Shown in pieces: positions 16,805-26,559 of a stretch of 64,000 bases of DNA. Origin of the DNA: Candidatus Eisenbacteria bacterium. Its GTDB lineage: Bacteria; Orphanbacterota; Orphanbacteria; Orphanbacterales; Orphanbacteraceae. Below the pieces are notes generated by a model. The model searched no databases and was not told where the DNA came from. It was given only the letters and a program-made list of their open reading frames with translations. The position numbers and the translations under genes are program-made. How positions within the stretch are numbered: position 1 is the first letter of the stretch; each line of letters opens with the position of its first letter. The stretch covers positions 62,001-126,000 of the forward strand of contig JAFGGD010000045.1 in assembly GCA_016930695.1 (NCBI GenBank), written 5' to 3'.

Positions 16805-17415
16805 AAGAAGTGGGGCGGATCGCCTCGTTACGCCGGAGCGGCGACGCGCTCCGCCTCGGTGTCGACGCGCCGCGGATCGCCGAGGGGCTGGAGCGGGGGG
16901 ATTCGGTGGCGGTGAACGGCGTCTGTCTGACCGCGGCTCTCGTCCGTGACGGTTCTTTCGAGGCGGACGTGGTCGGCGAGACGCGCCGGCGGACTTATCT
17001 GGAGCGGCTGAGGCCCGGCTCGCCGGTCAACCTGGAGAGGGCGCTCCGCGCGGGGGATCGGATGGGCGGACACATGGTGCAGGGGCACGTGGACGGCGTC
17101 GGCCGCGTGGTCTCTCTCCGCCCGGCAGGGACGGGGAAGATCCTCACCGTGCTTTTGCCGGAAGGGACGGAACGGTACGTGGTCGAGAAGGGATCGATCG
17201 CCGTCGACGGCACGAGCCTGACCGTGGCGGAGCGGGAGGGAAGGATCGCGCGGATCGCGCTCGTTCCGGAGACGCTCGCGGAAACCGTTTTAGGTAAAAA
17301 AGTTTCAGACGATCCCGTACACATCGAGGTGGACGTGATCGCCAAATACGTGGAGAGTCTGCTCCCCGGCGGGGGGCGCTCCCCGGATTGGTATCGGGAG
17401 AACGGTTATGGATGA
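16786..17415 (+). CDS. ribE: Riboflavin synthase, alpha subunit
   Basis: This enzyme dismutates two 6,7-dimethyl-8-ribityllumazine molecules to riboflavin and the pyrimidinedione precursor. The product begins with the signature [10 protein letters not shown] and has two tandem lumazine-binding barrels. Each carries the expected motif: [10 protein letters not shown] in the first, and [12 protein letters not shown] followed by [12 protein letters not shown] in the second. The 209-residue length is typical. The GTG at 16786 is fixed by the signature and has GGAGAGGG upstream. The start overlaps ribD and the end overlaps ribBA by 8 nt, so the operon is tightly coupled. Confidence 0.96.
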   Translation: MFTGLVEEVGRIASLRRSGDALRLGVDAPRIAEGLERGDSVAVNGVCLTAALVRDGSFEADVVGETRRRTYLERLRPGSPVNLERALRAGDRMGGHMVQGHVDGVGRVVSLRPAGTGKILTVLLPEGTERYVVEKGSIAVDGTSLTVAEREGRIARIALVPETLAETVLGKKVSDDPVHIEVDVIAKYVESLLPGGGRSPDWYRENGYG

Positions 17416-18691
17416 CATGGAGAAAAGAACCGGCGCTTTCTCGCCCGTCGAGGAGGCGATCGACGCGATCCGCCGGGGTGAGATGGTGGTGGTCGTCGAC
17501 GACGAGGACCGGGAGAACGAGGGGGACCTGATCCTCGCGGCGGAGAAAGCGACGCCGGAGGCGGTGAACTTTCTCAGCCGGGAGGCGCGCGGACTGATCT
17601 GCGTCCCCCTCACCGAGGAACGTTGCCGCGAGCTGCGGCTGGACCCGATGGTGTCGGAGAACACGGCGCGTCTGGGGACCCGCTTCTCCGTTTCGGTGGA
17701 CGCGCTCCGCGGCACCACCACCGGCATCAGCGCGCCGGACCGGTCGGCGACCATACGGGCGCTGGTCGATCCGGCGACGCGACCCGAGGACCTCGGCCGT
17801 CCCGGCCACATCTTCCCCCTCACGGCGGCCGACGGCGGCGTGCTTCGCCGGGCGGGACACACCGAGGCGGCGTTGGACCTGGCGCGCATGGCCGGCCTCT
17901 ATTCGGCGGGTGTGCTCTGCGAGATCCTCTCCGAGGACGGGACCATGGCGCGCCTGCCGGAGCTGCGCGTCTTCGCGGCCCGACACGGCTTTCCGCTCGT
18001 CTCCATCGCCGACCTGATCCAGTACCGTCTCAACCGGGACACGCTGGTGGAGCGCGTGGCGACGGCGACGCTCCCCACCGAGCACGGTTCCTTCCGGCTC
18101 CACATGTTCGAGGACCAGCTGCAGCGCTCTCCCCACCTGGCGCTCACCCTCGGAGACGTGGGAGGAGGCGGGCCGGCGCTGGTGCGCGTCCATTCCGAGT
18201 GTCTCACCGGCGACGTCTTCGGCTCGCTCCGCTGCGATTGCGGGGACCAACTGCGGGGCGCTCTCGCGCGGATCGGCGCCGAGGGACGGGGCGTTCTCCT
18301 TTACATGCGGCAGGAGGGGCGCGGCATCGGCCTCAAGAACAAGCTGCGCGCGTATCATCTGCAGGATTGCGGGCTGGACACGGTGGAGGCGAACCTCCGC
18401 CTCGGTTTCGAAGCGGACCTCAGGGACTACGGCATCGGCGCGCAGATCCTGCGCGCACTCGGCGTGCATGAGATTCGCCTGCTCACCAACAACCCGAAGA
18501 AGATCGTCGGTCTCGAGGCTTACGGGCTGCGGGTGGTGGAACGCCTCCCCATCGAGGTGGAGGCGAACGACATGAACCGGCGTTACCTGTTGACGAAAAA
18601 GAACAAGCTGGGCCATCTGCTCCACACGACGGATCGTGTGGACGGAGAGGAGAAGGAAGGAGAGAGCCATGGCGCGTGTTGTGGAGGGTAG
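17408..18691 (+). CDS. ribBA: Bifunctional DHBP synthase / GTP cyclohydrolase II RibBA
   Basis: The N-terminal half makes 3,4-dihydroxy-2-butanone 4-phosphate from ribulose 5-phosphate, and the C-terminal half opens GTP to start the pyrimidine branch. DHBP synthase motifs are [11 protein letters not shown] and [18 protein letters not shown]. The cyclohydrolase part (from about 205) has the zinc-site sequence [21 protein letters not shown] and [16 protein letters not shown]. Both active sites look intact. Two in-frame starts, ATG 17408 and ATG 17417, differ by three residues. The last 23 nt overlap ribH. Confidence 0.96.
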   Translation: MDDMEKRTGAFSPVEEAIDAIRRGEMVVVVDDEDRENEGDLILAAEKATPEAVNFLSREARGLICVPLTEERCRELRLDPMVSENTARLGTRFSVSVDALRGTTTGISAPDRSATIRALVDPATRPEDLGRPGHIFPLTAADGGVLRRAGHTEAALDLARMAGLYSAGVLCEILSEDGTMARLPELRVFAARHGFPLVSIADLIQYRLNRDTLVERVATATLPTEHGSFRLHMFEDQLQRSPHLALTLGDVGGGGPALVRVHSECLTGDVFGSLRCDCGDQLRGALARIGAEGRGVLLYMRQEGRGIGLKNKLRAYHLQDCGLDTVEANLRLGFEADLRDYGIGAQILRALGVHEIRLLTNNPKKIVGLEAYGLRVVERLPIEVEANDMNRRYLLTKKNKLGHLLHTTDRVDGEEKEGESHGACCGG

Positions 18692-19139
18692 GCTGGACGG
18701 AACGGGAAAGAAGTTCGGCGTCGTGCTGAGTCGTTTCAACGACATGATCGGCCGGCGTCTCCTGGACGGCGCCCTCGACTGCCTCGTCCGCCACGGAGTC
18801 GCCGAGGAGGACGTGCGTGTGGTGCGCGTTCCCGGCTCTTTCGAGATCCCCCTCGTGGCGGCGCGCATGGCGGCCACCAAGTCGTACGACGCGGTGATCT
18901 GCCTCGGCGCGGTGATCCGCGGCGAGACCCCTCACTTCGATTACGTGGCCGGCGAGGTGGCCAAGGGGATCAACCGGATCGCCCTCGACACCGGCGTGCC
19001 GGTCCTCTTCGGCATCGTGACCGCCGATACGCTCGATCAGGCGTTGGAGCGCGCGGGCGCCAAACAGGGGAACCGCGGCTGGGACGCGGGCCTTTCCGCG
19101 CTGGAGATGGCCGCGCTGATGAAGGAGGATCTCGGCTAG
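18669..19139 (+). CDS. ribH: 6,7-dimethyl-8-ribityllumazine synthase
   Basis: RibH condenses the pyrimidinedione with DHBP to give lumazine, the substrate of riboflavin synthase, and usually forms hollow 60-mers or pentamers. The 156-residue product has the conserved VLSRFND opening, [10 protein letters not shown] and [23 protein letters not shown] (seen as [14 protein letters not shown]), plus [20 protein letters not shown] 18669 follows GGAAGGAGAG and matches family N-termini. A further upstream in-frame ATG at 18636 would read into ribBA. The stop TAG overlaps the GTG start of nusB. Confidence 0.96.
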   Translation: MARVVEGRLDGTGKKFGVVLSRFNDMIGRRLLDGALDCLVRHGVAEEDVRVVRVPGSFEIPLVAARMAATKSYDAVICLGAVIRGETPHFDYVAGEVAKGINRIALDTGVPVLFGIVTADTLDQALERAGAKQGNRGWDAGLSALEMAALMKEDLG

Positions 19140-19633
19140 TGGGGAAACGCCGGCGGGGGCGCGAACTCGCCCTCAAGCTCCTCTACCGTCTCGACCTGAC
19201 CGGTGAGAAGTGGGAGGACGTGCGCGTCCGCGTGGACGAATACGAAAAGAACGAGGCGGTCCTCGATTTCGCCGTCGTGTTGGTGGAGGCGGTGCTCTCC
19301 CGCCGGGAGAGGATCGACGCCGCTCTGGAATCCGCTTCCGACCGCTGGCGGGTCAATCGGATGCCCTTCATCGACCGGAACGTGATCCGCATCGCCCTCG
19401 CGGAGCATCTGGTGCGCGGACGACCGGAGCCGGCGATCATCATCGACGAGGCGGTCGAGTTGGTCCGCACGTACTCCACCGATGAGTCGGGTTCCTTCGT
19501 GAACGGCGTGCTCGACCGGATCCTTCGGGAGAGGGAACCGGGGAGCCTCGCAGCCGATTCCGGCGCCGAGGAGAGCGCAGCCGATTCCGGCGCCGAGGAG
19601 ACCGGCGCGGAATCCACCCCGGAAGGTTCCTGA
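19139..19633 (+). CDS. nusB: Transcription antitermination factor NusB
   Basis: NusB binds the boxA element with S10 and supports rRNA antitermination. The helical core has the expected motifs RELALKLLYRLDLTG, RWRVNRMPFIDRNVIRIALAEHL and IIIDEAVELVRTYSTDESGSFVNGVLDRI (partly conserved as DESGSFVNGVLD). The GTG at 19139 overlaps the ribH stop, and the ribH-nusB order is widespread. The C-terminus carries an acidic 25-residue extension built from a duplicated nine-residue unit, unlike usual NusB proteins of about 140 residues. Confidence 0.94.
   Translation: MGKRRRGRELALKLLYRLDLTGEKWEDVRVRVDEYEKNEAVLDFAVVLVEAVLSRRERIDAALESASDRWRVNRMPFIDRNVIRIALAEHLVRGRPEPAIIIDEAVELVRTYSTDESGSFVNGVLDRILREREPGSLAADSGAEESAADSGAEETGAESTPEGS
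19550..19603 (+). repeat. Tandem 27-bp duplication at the 3' end of nusB
   Basis: Two adjacent 27-bp units (19550-19576 and 19577-19603) differ at one base. They are in frame and encode AADSGAEES and AADSGAEET. The repeat explains the extended acidic NusB tail and looks like recent replication slippage. Confidence 0.9.
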
Positions 19634-19657
19634 GAAGCCCGGAGAATCTCTCCCTCG

Positions 19658-19687
19658 TTGACGGGGCTGTTCCCGTTATGCTATGTT
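19658..19687 (+). promoter_or_regulatory. Sigma70-type promoter for the glycan gene run
   Basis: TTGACG (19658-19663) and TATGTT (19682-19687) are 18 bp apart, with a TGC extended -10 element at 19679-19681. The predicted start site is near 19694. It lies in the 99-nt spacer after nusB and would drive the glycosyltransferase run from 19733 onward. Confidence 0.65.
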
Positions 19688-19718
19688 GCATCAGTTTTTA
19701 CGACGGCCGGGCCGATTC

Positions 19719-19725
19719 GGGAGGG
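19719..19725 (+). promoter_or_regulatory. Ribosome binding site pointing to an ATC start
   Basis: GGGAGGG at 19719-19725 is the only strong SD in front of the glycosyltransferase. It is followed seven bases later by ATC at 19733 in the coding frame. No ATG, GTG or TTG exists at suitable spacing. Confidence 0.5.
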
Positions 19726-19732
19726 CGGTAGG

Positions 19733-20860
19733 ATCGACGGGCTCCGCATTCTCGTGGTCAACTGGAGGGACGGCAAGAATCCGGAGGCGGGCGGCGCCGA
19801 GGTGCATCTGCACGAGATCTTCGGCCGGATCGCCGCGATGGGAAATTCCGTCACGCTCCTGGCGCATCGTTTTCCCGGCGCGCTCGAAGAGGAGTACGTG
19901 GGGGGCGTGCGCGTCCTCCGCGTAGGCGGTAAATTCGATTTCCATTTCCACGTGCTTCCCGCCTGGTTCCGGCGCCTCCGGCGGGAGGGTTACGACGTGG
20001 TGGTGGAGGACCTGAACAAACTCCCCTTCTTTCTCCCCCTGGCCGTCCGTGTCCCCTGCGGAGCGATCCTCCACCATTTCTTCGGCTCCTCGATCTGGAA
20101 GGAGACGAACCCGCTCTTCGCCGCCTACGTGGGCGCCGGCGAGTGGGTGGTGCGCCACACCTACAGGAAGATCCCCTTCTGCGTCGTATCCGAATCGACG
20201 GCGGACGAATTGCGGCGCAACGGTTTCGCCGACGAGAGGATCCGAATCATCCACAACGCGGTGGATCACGATCTCTACAAACCGGACCGATCGGTGGAAC
20301 CGGCGCCGGGGCGCATCCTCTATCTGGGACGGGTGAAGAAGTACAAGGGGATCGACCTGATTCTTCACGCCCTGGTCCGCATCCGGCGGGAGATTCCGGA
20401 GGCGCACCTCGTGGTGGTGGGGCAAGGGGACGATCTCCCGCGCCTCCACCGCTTGAAGGACCGTCTCGGGCTCGCCGACGCCGTTTCCTTCCATGGGTTC
20501 GTCGACACGGCGACCAAGGTGGATCTTCTCAGGCGGGCGATGGTGATGGTGACTCCCTCTCCGAAGGAGGGTTGGGGGGTGACCACCATCGAGGGGAACG
20601 CCTGCGGAACGCCGGTGGTGGCGAGCGACGCGCCGGGCCTCCGCGACGCCGTGAGGGACGGGCGGACCGGTTTTCTCTTCCCCTACGGCGACGTGGAAGC
20701 CATGGCGGACCGTGTGCGACGGCTCCTCACCGACCGGGAACTGCGCCGCCGTTTCTCCGAGGAGGCGGTCCTCTGGGCGGGGCGGTTTCGCTGGGACCGT
20801 TCCGCGGAGGAAACCCTGGAATGGCTCCGCGCGCTGGCGGGTCGGGGAGAGGAGAGGTGA
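19733..20860 (+). CDS. Family 4 glycosyltransferase (GT-B), start uncertain
   Basis: This is a retaining GT-B glycosyltransferase that adds a sugar from a nucleotide donor on the cytoplasmic face. It shows RILVVNWRDGKNPEAGGAEV at the N-terminus, the hinge-side IIHNAVDHDLYKPD, and the donor-site block PSPKEGWGVTTIEGNACGTP ending in E-x7-E-type spacing. The frame is open from a TTG at 19658, but that TTG is part of the -35 of a good promoter. Downstream, the best SD points to ATC 19733. GTG 19754 is the only canonical alternative and would cut the first Rossmann strand. It ends in a GTGA overlap with the next gene. Confidence 0.88.
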   Translation: MDGLRILVVNWRDGKNPEAGGAEVHLHEIFGRIAAMGNSVTLLAHRFPGALEEEYVGGVRVLRVGGKFDFHFHVLPAWFRRLRREGYDVVVEDLNKLPFFLPLAVRVPCGAILHHFFGSSIWKETNPLFAAYVGAGEWVVRHTYRKIPFCVVSESTADELRRNGFADERIRIIHNAVDHDLYKPDRSVEPAPGRILYLGRVKKYKGIDLILHALVRIRREIPEAHLVVVGQGDDLPRLHRLKDRLGLADAVSFHGFVDTATKVDLLRRAMVMVTPSPKEGWGVTTIEGNACGTPVVASDAPGLRDAVRDGRTGFLFPYGDVEAMADRVRRLLTDRELRRRFSEEAVLWAGRFRWDRSAEETLEWLRALAGRGEER

Positions 20861-23187
20861 AGGGGGAGGAACGCACCGCCGCGCGGGACGCCCTCGGTGT
20901 CCTCCTCTTCCTCGGAGCGGTGCTGATTCTTTACTACTGGAGGAACCTGATCGGGTTCCCCTTCGAGCGGGCCTGGTTCTGGGAGGATTTTCTCTACCAG
21001 AACTTCCCCTATCGCGCCTTCCAGGCGGTGGAGCTGCGCGGCGGAACCTTCCCGCTCTGGAATCCCTACCAGTTCGGCGGCATGCCCTACGCGGCGGACG
21101 TACAGGCCGCCGCCTTCTACCCGCCGAACCTCCTCCTCGCCGCGGGAGTCGCGGGCGGCTGGCTCGCGCCGGTCTGGGTGGAGCTTCTCTCGGTGGCGCA
21201 CGCCCTCCTCGGCGGTTTTTTTCTCTACATTTTCGTCCGGCGGTTCACCGCCTGCGCCTACGCCTCCGCCCTCGCCGGAACCGCCTGGGCGCTCTCCGGA
21301 TTCTTCACGGTTCGAATGATTCACGGGAACGTCCTCGCCGTTGTCGCCTGGCTCCCCCTGGCGCTTCTCTTCTACCTGCGAGCCGCTGAGCGGAGGAGCG
21401 CGGCCGCCGCGGTGCTGGGCGGTCTCTTCTTCGGCCTCTCCCTCCTCGGCGGGTCGCCGCAGTATTCCCTCTTCGGTATCTTCACCCTCGGGCTTCTCGC
21501 CCTCTACCTGGCGGCCCGCCCCTTCGGAGAGGGCGGGGGATGGCGGCGGCGCGCGATCCCGCCCGCCCTCGCGGCGCTTCTCCTCCTGGTCGCCGCCGGG
21601 GTCGCGGCGATCCAGCTTCTCCCGACGGAGGAGATGTCCCGGCTCTCGGTCCGCTCCGAGATGACCTACGAGAAATCGATCGAGTGCAGCTTCGAGCCGG
21701 CGTCCCTGCCGACGCTCCTCTTGCCGAAGCTGTATGGGTCGACGGCGGGTTGGAAGACCGGGAACTACTGGGGACCGGGATCCTATTTTTATCACTGGGA
21801 GCTTTGCGCCTACACCGGCGTGTTGGTGCTCCTTCTGGCGGCGGCGGCGATCGCCCACGGACCCTTGAGGCGGATGACGCTTTTCTTCTGGCTCTTGGCG
21901 CTTCTCGCCTTGCTGCTCGGGCTGGGCGGGTACGGCCCGCTCCATCCTCTCCTCTATCGATTGATGCCGGTCTATGACCGCTTTCGCTGTCCCGGGAGGG
22001 CGCTTTTCCTTACCGCCTTCGCCCTCACCGTTCTCGCCGGGCGGGGGGCGGCGCTTCTCGGAGCGCCCCACTCCTGGGGGAGGGGGAGAAAGATCGCTCT
22101 CACATCCGCCTGCGGAGCGCTTTTCGCGGCGGGGACGTTGTCCTGGCTCCTCTTCCGTCCCGATGCGACCGCCACGGGAGAGGGCCTGCCTCCCGGTGCG
22201 GCCGCCGTCGCCTTTCGCTCGCTTCTGGTCTTTCTCGCCGTTGTCGCCGCCGGGTCGGCCGCTCTCCTCCGTTGGGCATGGACCGGGCGCCCCCTCGGGC
22301 GAGGGATCCGCGCGGGGCTGCTCGGGCTGATGATCGCCGAACTATTTATTTATGGATGGACCTTTAATTCCTCGGACCGCGATCCCGACGCTTTCTACCG
22401 GGGGCGGAAAGAGATGATCGACCTGCTCCGGCGGGAGTCGGACGGGGGCCTCTACCGCGTCAAAACCCGTGCGCCGGAAGGGCTGATCCTGCCGCGCAAC
22501 ATGGGGAGCGTGAACCGGATCCCCAGCGTGGACGGATACAACCAGCTCAAGCTCCAGCGATACGAGGACGTGCAGATCTCCGCCGATTTTCCCTTCCGCC
22601 GGATGATGGACCTTCTCGGCGTCCGTGTTTTCACCTACTACGAGCCCGAGGGCGCCACGCTCCGTCTCGGCCGGAACACGACCGCGCTTCCCAAGGCGGT
22701 CTTTTACGGTCAGTGGGAAACATCGCCCCCCGGCCCGCCCCTTCTGGAGCGTCTCGCCTCCCCCGGCTTCGACCCGTCGGAGACGGTCCTCCTGGAGGAG
22801 GGAACGTTTCTCCCGGAGGGGCGCGGCGCCTCGGGACGCGCGACGGTGATCGAGTGGGGGACCAACCGGATCGTCATGAACGTGGAGAGCGACGGACCGG
22901 GAGTTCTGCTCGTGAACGAGATGTTTTATCCCGCTTGGAGTGCCCGGGTGGACGGCGACCACCGCGAAGTCCGACCCGTGAACCACACCCTCTGCGGAAT
23001 CGTGTTGGAAGAGGGGGGGGAGCGCCGCGTGGAGATGCGCTTTACATCGGGCTCCCTTCGGGCGGGGACGGCGATCAGCATCGTCACCCTTTTCCTCTCG
23101 GCGGCCTATTTGATCGTATTCGGGCCGCGACGCGGGGACGGGGCGGCCTCGGCGTTCCGCGCGGATGCCGGAGGGGAAGAAGAATGA
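20857..23187 (+). CDS. YfhO-family multi-membrane protein, GT-C-like
   Basis: YfhO-type proteins are large membrane proteins of the GT-C superfamily type, thought to transfer sugars from polyprenyl-phosphate donors outside the cytoplasm. The 776-residue product has about a dozen transmembrane segments and the family loop LWNPYQFGGMPY (67-78). Its soluble C-terminal region ends in the characteristic VLLVNEMFYPAWSARVDG. GTG 20857 overlaps the preceding stop (GTGA). A second family member lies at 37558, so the locus keeps two divergent copies. The acceptor is unknown. Confidence 0.85.
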   Translation: MKGEERTAARDALGVLLFLGAVLILYYWRNLIGFPFERAWFWEDFLYQNFPYRAFQAVELRGGTFPLWNPYQFGGMPYAADVQAAAFYPPNLLLAAGVAGGWLAPVWVELLSVAHALLGGFFLYIFVRRFTACAYASALAGTAWALSGFFTVRMIHGNVLAVVAWLPLALLFYLRAAERRSAAAAVLGGLFFGLSLLGGSPQYSLFGIFTLGLLALYLAARPFGEGGGWRRRAIPPALAALLLLVAAGVAAIQLLPTEEMSRLSVRSEMTYEKSIECSFEPASLPTLLLPKLYGSTAGWKTGNYWGPGSYFYHWELCAYTGVLVLLLAAAAIAHGPLRRMTLFFWLLALLALLLGLGGYGPLHPLLYRLMPVYDRFRCPGRALFLTAFALTVLAGRGAALLGAPHSWGRGRKIALTSACGALFAAGTLSWLLFRPDATATGEGLPPGAAAVAFRSLLVFLAVVAAGSAALLRWAWTGRPLGRGIRAGLLGLMIAELFIYGWTFNSSDRDPDAFYRGRKEMIDLLRRESDGGLYRVKTRAPEGLILPRNMGSVNRIPSVDGYNQLKLQRYEDVQISADFPFRRMMDLLGVRVFTYYEPEGATLRLGRNTTALPKAVFYGQWETSPPGPPLLERLASPGFDPSETVLLEEGTFLPEGRGASGRATVIEWGTNRIVMNVESDGPGVLLVNEMFYPAWSARVDGDHREVRPVNHTLCGIVLEEGGERRVEMRFTSGSLRAGTAISIVTLFLSAAYLIVFGPRRGDGAASAFRADAGGEEE

Positions 23188-24188
23188 ATCCCCGCGCCAA
23201 GAGATCCCTATTCTTTTTGGCCAAGACGGTGCTCAGCGTCGGTCTTCTTTATTGGCTGCTGAGCGGAGGGATGCTCGGACGGGTGATCGCCGAGACGCGG
23301 GACCGATTCCATCCGATCCCCTTCGCGATCGGCCTTCTCTCCTTCGCCGTCAGCAACATCCTCGGCGGCTGCCAATGGAACCTGCTTCTGCGCGCGCAGG
23401 GAATCCGAATCGGTTGGCGGAAGGCGATCTCCCTTTACTACGTGGGCCTCTTCTTTTCCAATTTTCTCCCCGCCAACATCGGGGGCGACGTGATCAAGGT
23501 GGTGGATGTCTATCGCTCCACCGGGCGGGGCGGGGGGGCGGTGGCCGCCACGATGGTGGACCGCGCCGCCGGTCTCGCCGTTCTCACGATTCTCGCCGCG
23601 GTCGCCGTGGTGCCGACCCTCTCCGTACTCGGCAGGGAACCCTTCCTGATCCTGGTCCCCGTTCTTCTCGTCCTCTTTCTGGGCGCCGGTCTGATGATGC
23701 TGAGCCGCCGGGTCTCGCGTCTGACCCTCCGCGCCGCCGGGCACATCCCCTTCCTGTGGGTGAGAAAAAAGACGGAATCGGTCCTCACCGCGCTTTTCCT
23801 ATATCGGGATCAGAGGGGCGCCCTCTTCCGCGCCCTCGCCATCGCCCTACCGGTGCAGACACTCCGGATCGGCGTGCATTATCTCGCCGCCCGCAGCATC
23901 GGGATCGAAGCCCCGGCGGTCTACTTCTTCCTCTTCATTCCCCTGATCGCCGTTTTCATCGCGCTGCCGATCAGCATCAACGGTCTGGGCGTCCGCGAAA
24001 GCTTGGGGGTCTACCTGTACGCACGGATCGGGATCCCGCAGGAGCTGGCCTTCTCCATCTCCTTCCTCGCCTATCTGATCGGGGTGGTGGTGAGCCTTCT
24101 CGGCGGAGGGATCTTCCTGCTGCGATCGGGTGTGCCGAAGAAGGCGGGATCCGTGCCGGTCTTGCAACGGGACGACCGATCGCGTTAA
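23184..24188 (+). CDS. YbhN/UPF0104-type membrane protein (LPG-synthase TM fold)
   Basis: The product has 334 residues and about eight membrane segments, with the family pattern GLLYWLLSGG, then FFSNFLPANIGGDVIKVVDVYR and ISINGLGVRES near the C-terminus. Related proteins include the membrane domain of lysyl-phosphatidylglycerol synthase and the AglD region, and several have been proposed as lipid or lipid-sugar flippases. No lysyl-transfer domain is attached. It begins in an ATGA overlap with the YfhO-like gene. I infer a role in moving a lipid-linked sugar across the membrane. Confidence 0.85.
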   Translation: MNPRAKRSLFFLAKTVLSVGLLYWLLSGGMLGRVIAETRDRFHPIPFAIGLLSFAVSNILGGCQWNLLLRAQGIRIGWRKAISLYYVGLFFSNFLPANIGGDVIKVVDVYRSTGRGGGAVAATMVDRAAGLAVLTILAAVAVVPTLSVLGREPFLILVPVLLVLFLGAGLMMLSRRVSRLTLRAAGHIPFLWVRKKTESVLTALFLYRDQRGALFRALAIALPVQTLRIGVHYLAARSIGIEAPAVYFFLFIPLIAVFIALPISINGLGVRESLGVYLYARIGIPQELAFSISFLAYLIGVVVSLLGGGIFLLRSGVPKKAGSVPVLQRDDRSR

Positions 24189-24237
24189 ACTCGCAGAACT
24201 TACACGGAATGGAAACCGGCGCCGCGGGCGACGGGGA

Positions 24238-26559
24238 ATGGGCGAAGTGAACGAAACGGCGTTCGACAGAATGGGAGGGAGGACGGGGAGCGCCCGATCC
24301 CTTGGGGGGGACGGGTGGACGGCGCTCGTCGTGCTCGTGATCGTCGCGGCGGTTTATGGAATCACCATGGCGCCGAACGTCTCCTTCTGGGACTCGGGAG
24401 AATTCATCGCCGCCGGATACATCCTCGGGATCCCCCACCCGCCCGGTACGCCGCTCTACGTGCTCGTCGGGCGGATCTTCGCCCTTCTCCCCTTCGGGAT
24501 TCCCGCGGTTCGGATCAATCTCCTCTCGGCGGTCACCGGCGCGGCGGCGGCCTATTTTCTCTTTCTCTCCCTCGCCGTGGTCGGCCGGAGGATCGTGCCG
24601 GCGGACGGGGACCGAACCGATCGCCGGACGTACCGTCTCGGCGCGGCGGTGGGGGCGCTCTTCGCCGCTTTCGGCTCCACCTGTTGGACCAACGCCACCG
24701 AAGCGGAGGTGTACGCGCCGAGCCTTCTGGTGATCTGCCTCTCCCTCTGGCTCCTTCTGCGCTGGCACGAGCGGTGCGGAGAGGAGAGGGACCGCAAGCC
24801 CCTTCTCCTGATCGGATACGTGCTCAGCCTCTCCATCGGCGTGCACCTGGGCACCTACCTGGCGCTCCCCGCCTTCCTCCTCTTCGTGCTTGCCGTGGAC
24901 AGGCGGGCGATCCTGGACGGGCGGTTCCTGGCGCTTCTCCTCTTTCTCACGCTCCTCGGCGTGACGGTGCACTTCTATCTCCCCATACGGTCCGCCATGA
25001 ACCCGTCCATCGACGAGGCGAACCCGGAGACGCGACAGGCGCTGCTCGACTTCCTGCTTCGGAAGCAGTACAAGCCGAACAATCCCTTCGTCCGGCAGGC
25101 GAGCTGGTCTTTCCAGTTCGACATGTTCTGGGGGTATTTTCGCGACCAATACGGTCGATTCCTCCCCCTGCTCGGCGTTCTCGGCCTCGCCGTCCATCTC
25201 CGCAGGGATCGCCGGACTTTTCCGCTCTTCGCGACCCTTTTTCTGATCACCAGTCTCTTCCTCATTTTCTACATGAACTTTACGGATCATGAGGTTCGGG
25301 AGAGGGACTACTTTTTCGCTCCTTCCTTCTTCTTCTGGGGCGGATGGATGGGGCTCGGAGCGGCGTTTCTTTTCGAGCGGCTCCGGCGCGTCCTTCGGAG
25401 GACGAGCCTCCCCGGGGGTATCGTGACGCGGCCCGCGGCCGCCCTGCTCCTGCTGCTCCCCTTCGGCGTGTGCGTGATGCACTTCCAGAGCCACGATCGG
25501 AGGGGGAACCTGATCGCCAACGACTACGCCTGGAACATCCTGAGTTCCCTCGATCCGAACGCGGTGATTTTCACCAACGGCGACAACGACACCTTCCCGC
25601 TCTGGTATCTGCAGGAAGTGGAGGGAGTGCGCCGGGACGTTCGCGTGGTGAACCTGGCGCTTCTGAACACCGATTGGTACATCTGGCAGCTGAAAAACCT
25701 GGAGCCCCGCGTCCCCTTCAGTTGGACCGACGAAGAGGTGAAACGTCTTCGCCCCTACAGGACCAAGGAAGGGGAAGTGGTGCTCGTCAAGGACCTGGCG
25801 ATCATGGACATCGCCCGCGCCAACCGGTGGAAACGGCCTCTCTATTTCGCCGTCACCGTGGCGGACCTGATGGGGCTGGACGAGCAGAAACGCCTCAGCC
25901 TCGAGGGGCTCGTGTACCGCCTCGTCCCGGAGGAGCTGACTCAGCTGCTCGACACGGAGCGTTGCGAGAGGAACCTCTGGAAGATCTACCGCTACCGGGG
26001 GATTCTGGACGAGACGGGCGCTCTCGACCGGAAGGTGGCGCGAAATCGCAACCAGGTGAAGTTGATCACCAACTACTCGACCGCCTTCGGGCGATTGGCG
26101 ATTCAATACCGGAACGAGGGGCGCTACGAAGAGTCGATCCGGAACATGGAGATGGCCGGCAGGATCACCCCCGGATATCGTGTGTACGAGGCGCTGATGG
26201 GGCCTCTACTCGTGGAAGCGGAGCGATACGAAGAAGCGGAAACTCTCTTTCTCCGGCAGCTCGCCCAGGCGCCCGAATCGATCGGTCCCCATCTGGGACT
26301 CGCCTTCATCCGCGAGAAGGAGGGGGCGAAGGACGAGGCGGAGAGCCACTACCGCGAGGCGATCCATTACCGCCCCACCAACCGGGAATCGTATGTGAGG
26401 CTGACGCGTCTCCTCGTCGAGCGGGGAGATTGGGAGGGAGCCCGCGAAACGCTGCGGGAGTGGCTCGCCATCCATCCCGACGACACCGTGATCCAGGGGC
26501 AGCTGGGCGAAGTGGAGCGTGTCTTGGAGCGCGCGAAACGGGAGAAGGAGGGACGATGA
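24238..26559 (+). CDS. DUF2723 membrane protein with C-terminal TPR repeats
   Basis: DUF2723 proteins are GT-C-like and resemble protein O-mannosyltransferases. The product (773 residues from ATG 24238) has the family hallmark MAPNVSFWDSGEFIAAGYILG followed by HPPGTPLY (67-74), about ten membrane segments and a periplasmic-type domain with FTNGDNDTFPLWYLQEVEG. Two to four TPR-like helical repeats (about 610-765) end the protein. GTG 24247 is an alternative start. The 49-nt spacer upstream is the largest within the first part of the run and holds only a weak promoter-like pair (TTGCAA at 24162, TTAAAC at 24185). Confidence 0.88.
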   Translation: MGEVNETAFDRMGGRTGSARSLGGDGWTALVVLVIVAAVYGITMAPNVSFWDSGEFIAAGYILGIPHPPGTPLYVLVGRIFALLPFGIPAVRINLLSAVTGAAAAYFLFLSLAVVGRRIVPADGDRTDRRTYRLGAAVGALFAAFGSTCWTNATEAEVYAPSLLVICLSLWLLLRWHERCGEERDRKPLLLIGYVLSLSIGVHLGTYLALPAFLLFVLAVDRRAILDGRFLALLLFLTLLGVTVHFYLPIRSAMNPSIDEANPETRQALLDFLLRKQYKPNNPFVRQASWSFQFDMFWGYFRDQYGRFLPLLGVLGLAVHLRRDRRTFPLFATLFLITSLFLIFYMNFTDHEVRERDYFFAPSFFFWGGWMGLGAAFLFERLRRVLRRTSLPGGIVTRPAAALLLLLPFGVCVMHFQSHDRRGNLIANDYAWNILSSLDPNAVIFTNGDNDTFPLWYLQEVEGVRRDVRVVNLALLNTDWYIWQLKNLEPRVPFSWTDEEVKRLRPYRTKEGEVVLVKDLAIMDIARANRWKRPLYFAVTVADLMGLDEQKRLSLEGLVYRLVPEELTQLLDTERCERNLWKIYRYRGILDETGALDRKVARNRNQVKLITNYSTAFGRLAIQYRNEGRYEESIRNMEMAGRITPGYRVYEALMGPLLVEAERYEEAETLFLRQLAQAPESIGPHLGLAFIREKEGAKDEAESHYREAIHYRPTNRESYVRLTRLLVERGDWEGARETLREWLAIHPDDTVIQGQLGEVERVLERAKREKEGR

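Noticed and set aside
24162-24190. TTGCAA-17-TTAAAC as an internal promoter before the DUF2723 gene
   Set aside because: The -10 matches consensus at only three of six bases and there is no other support.
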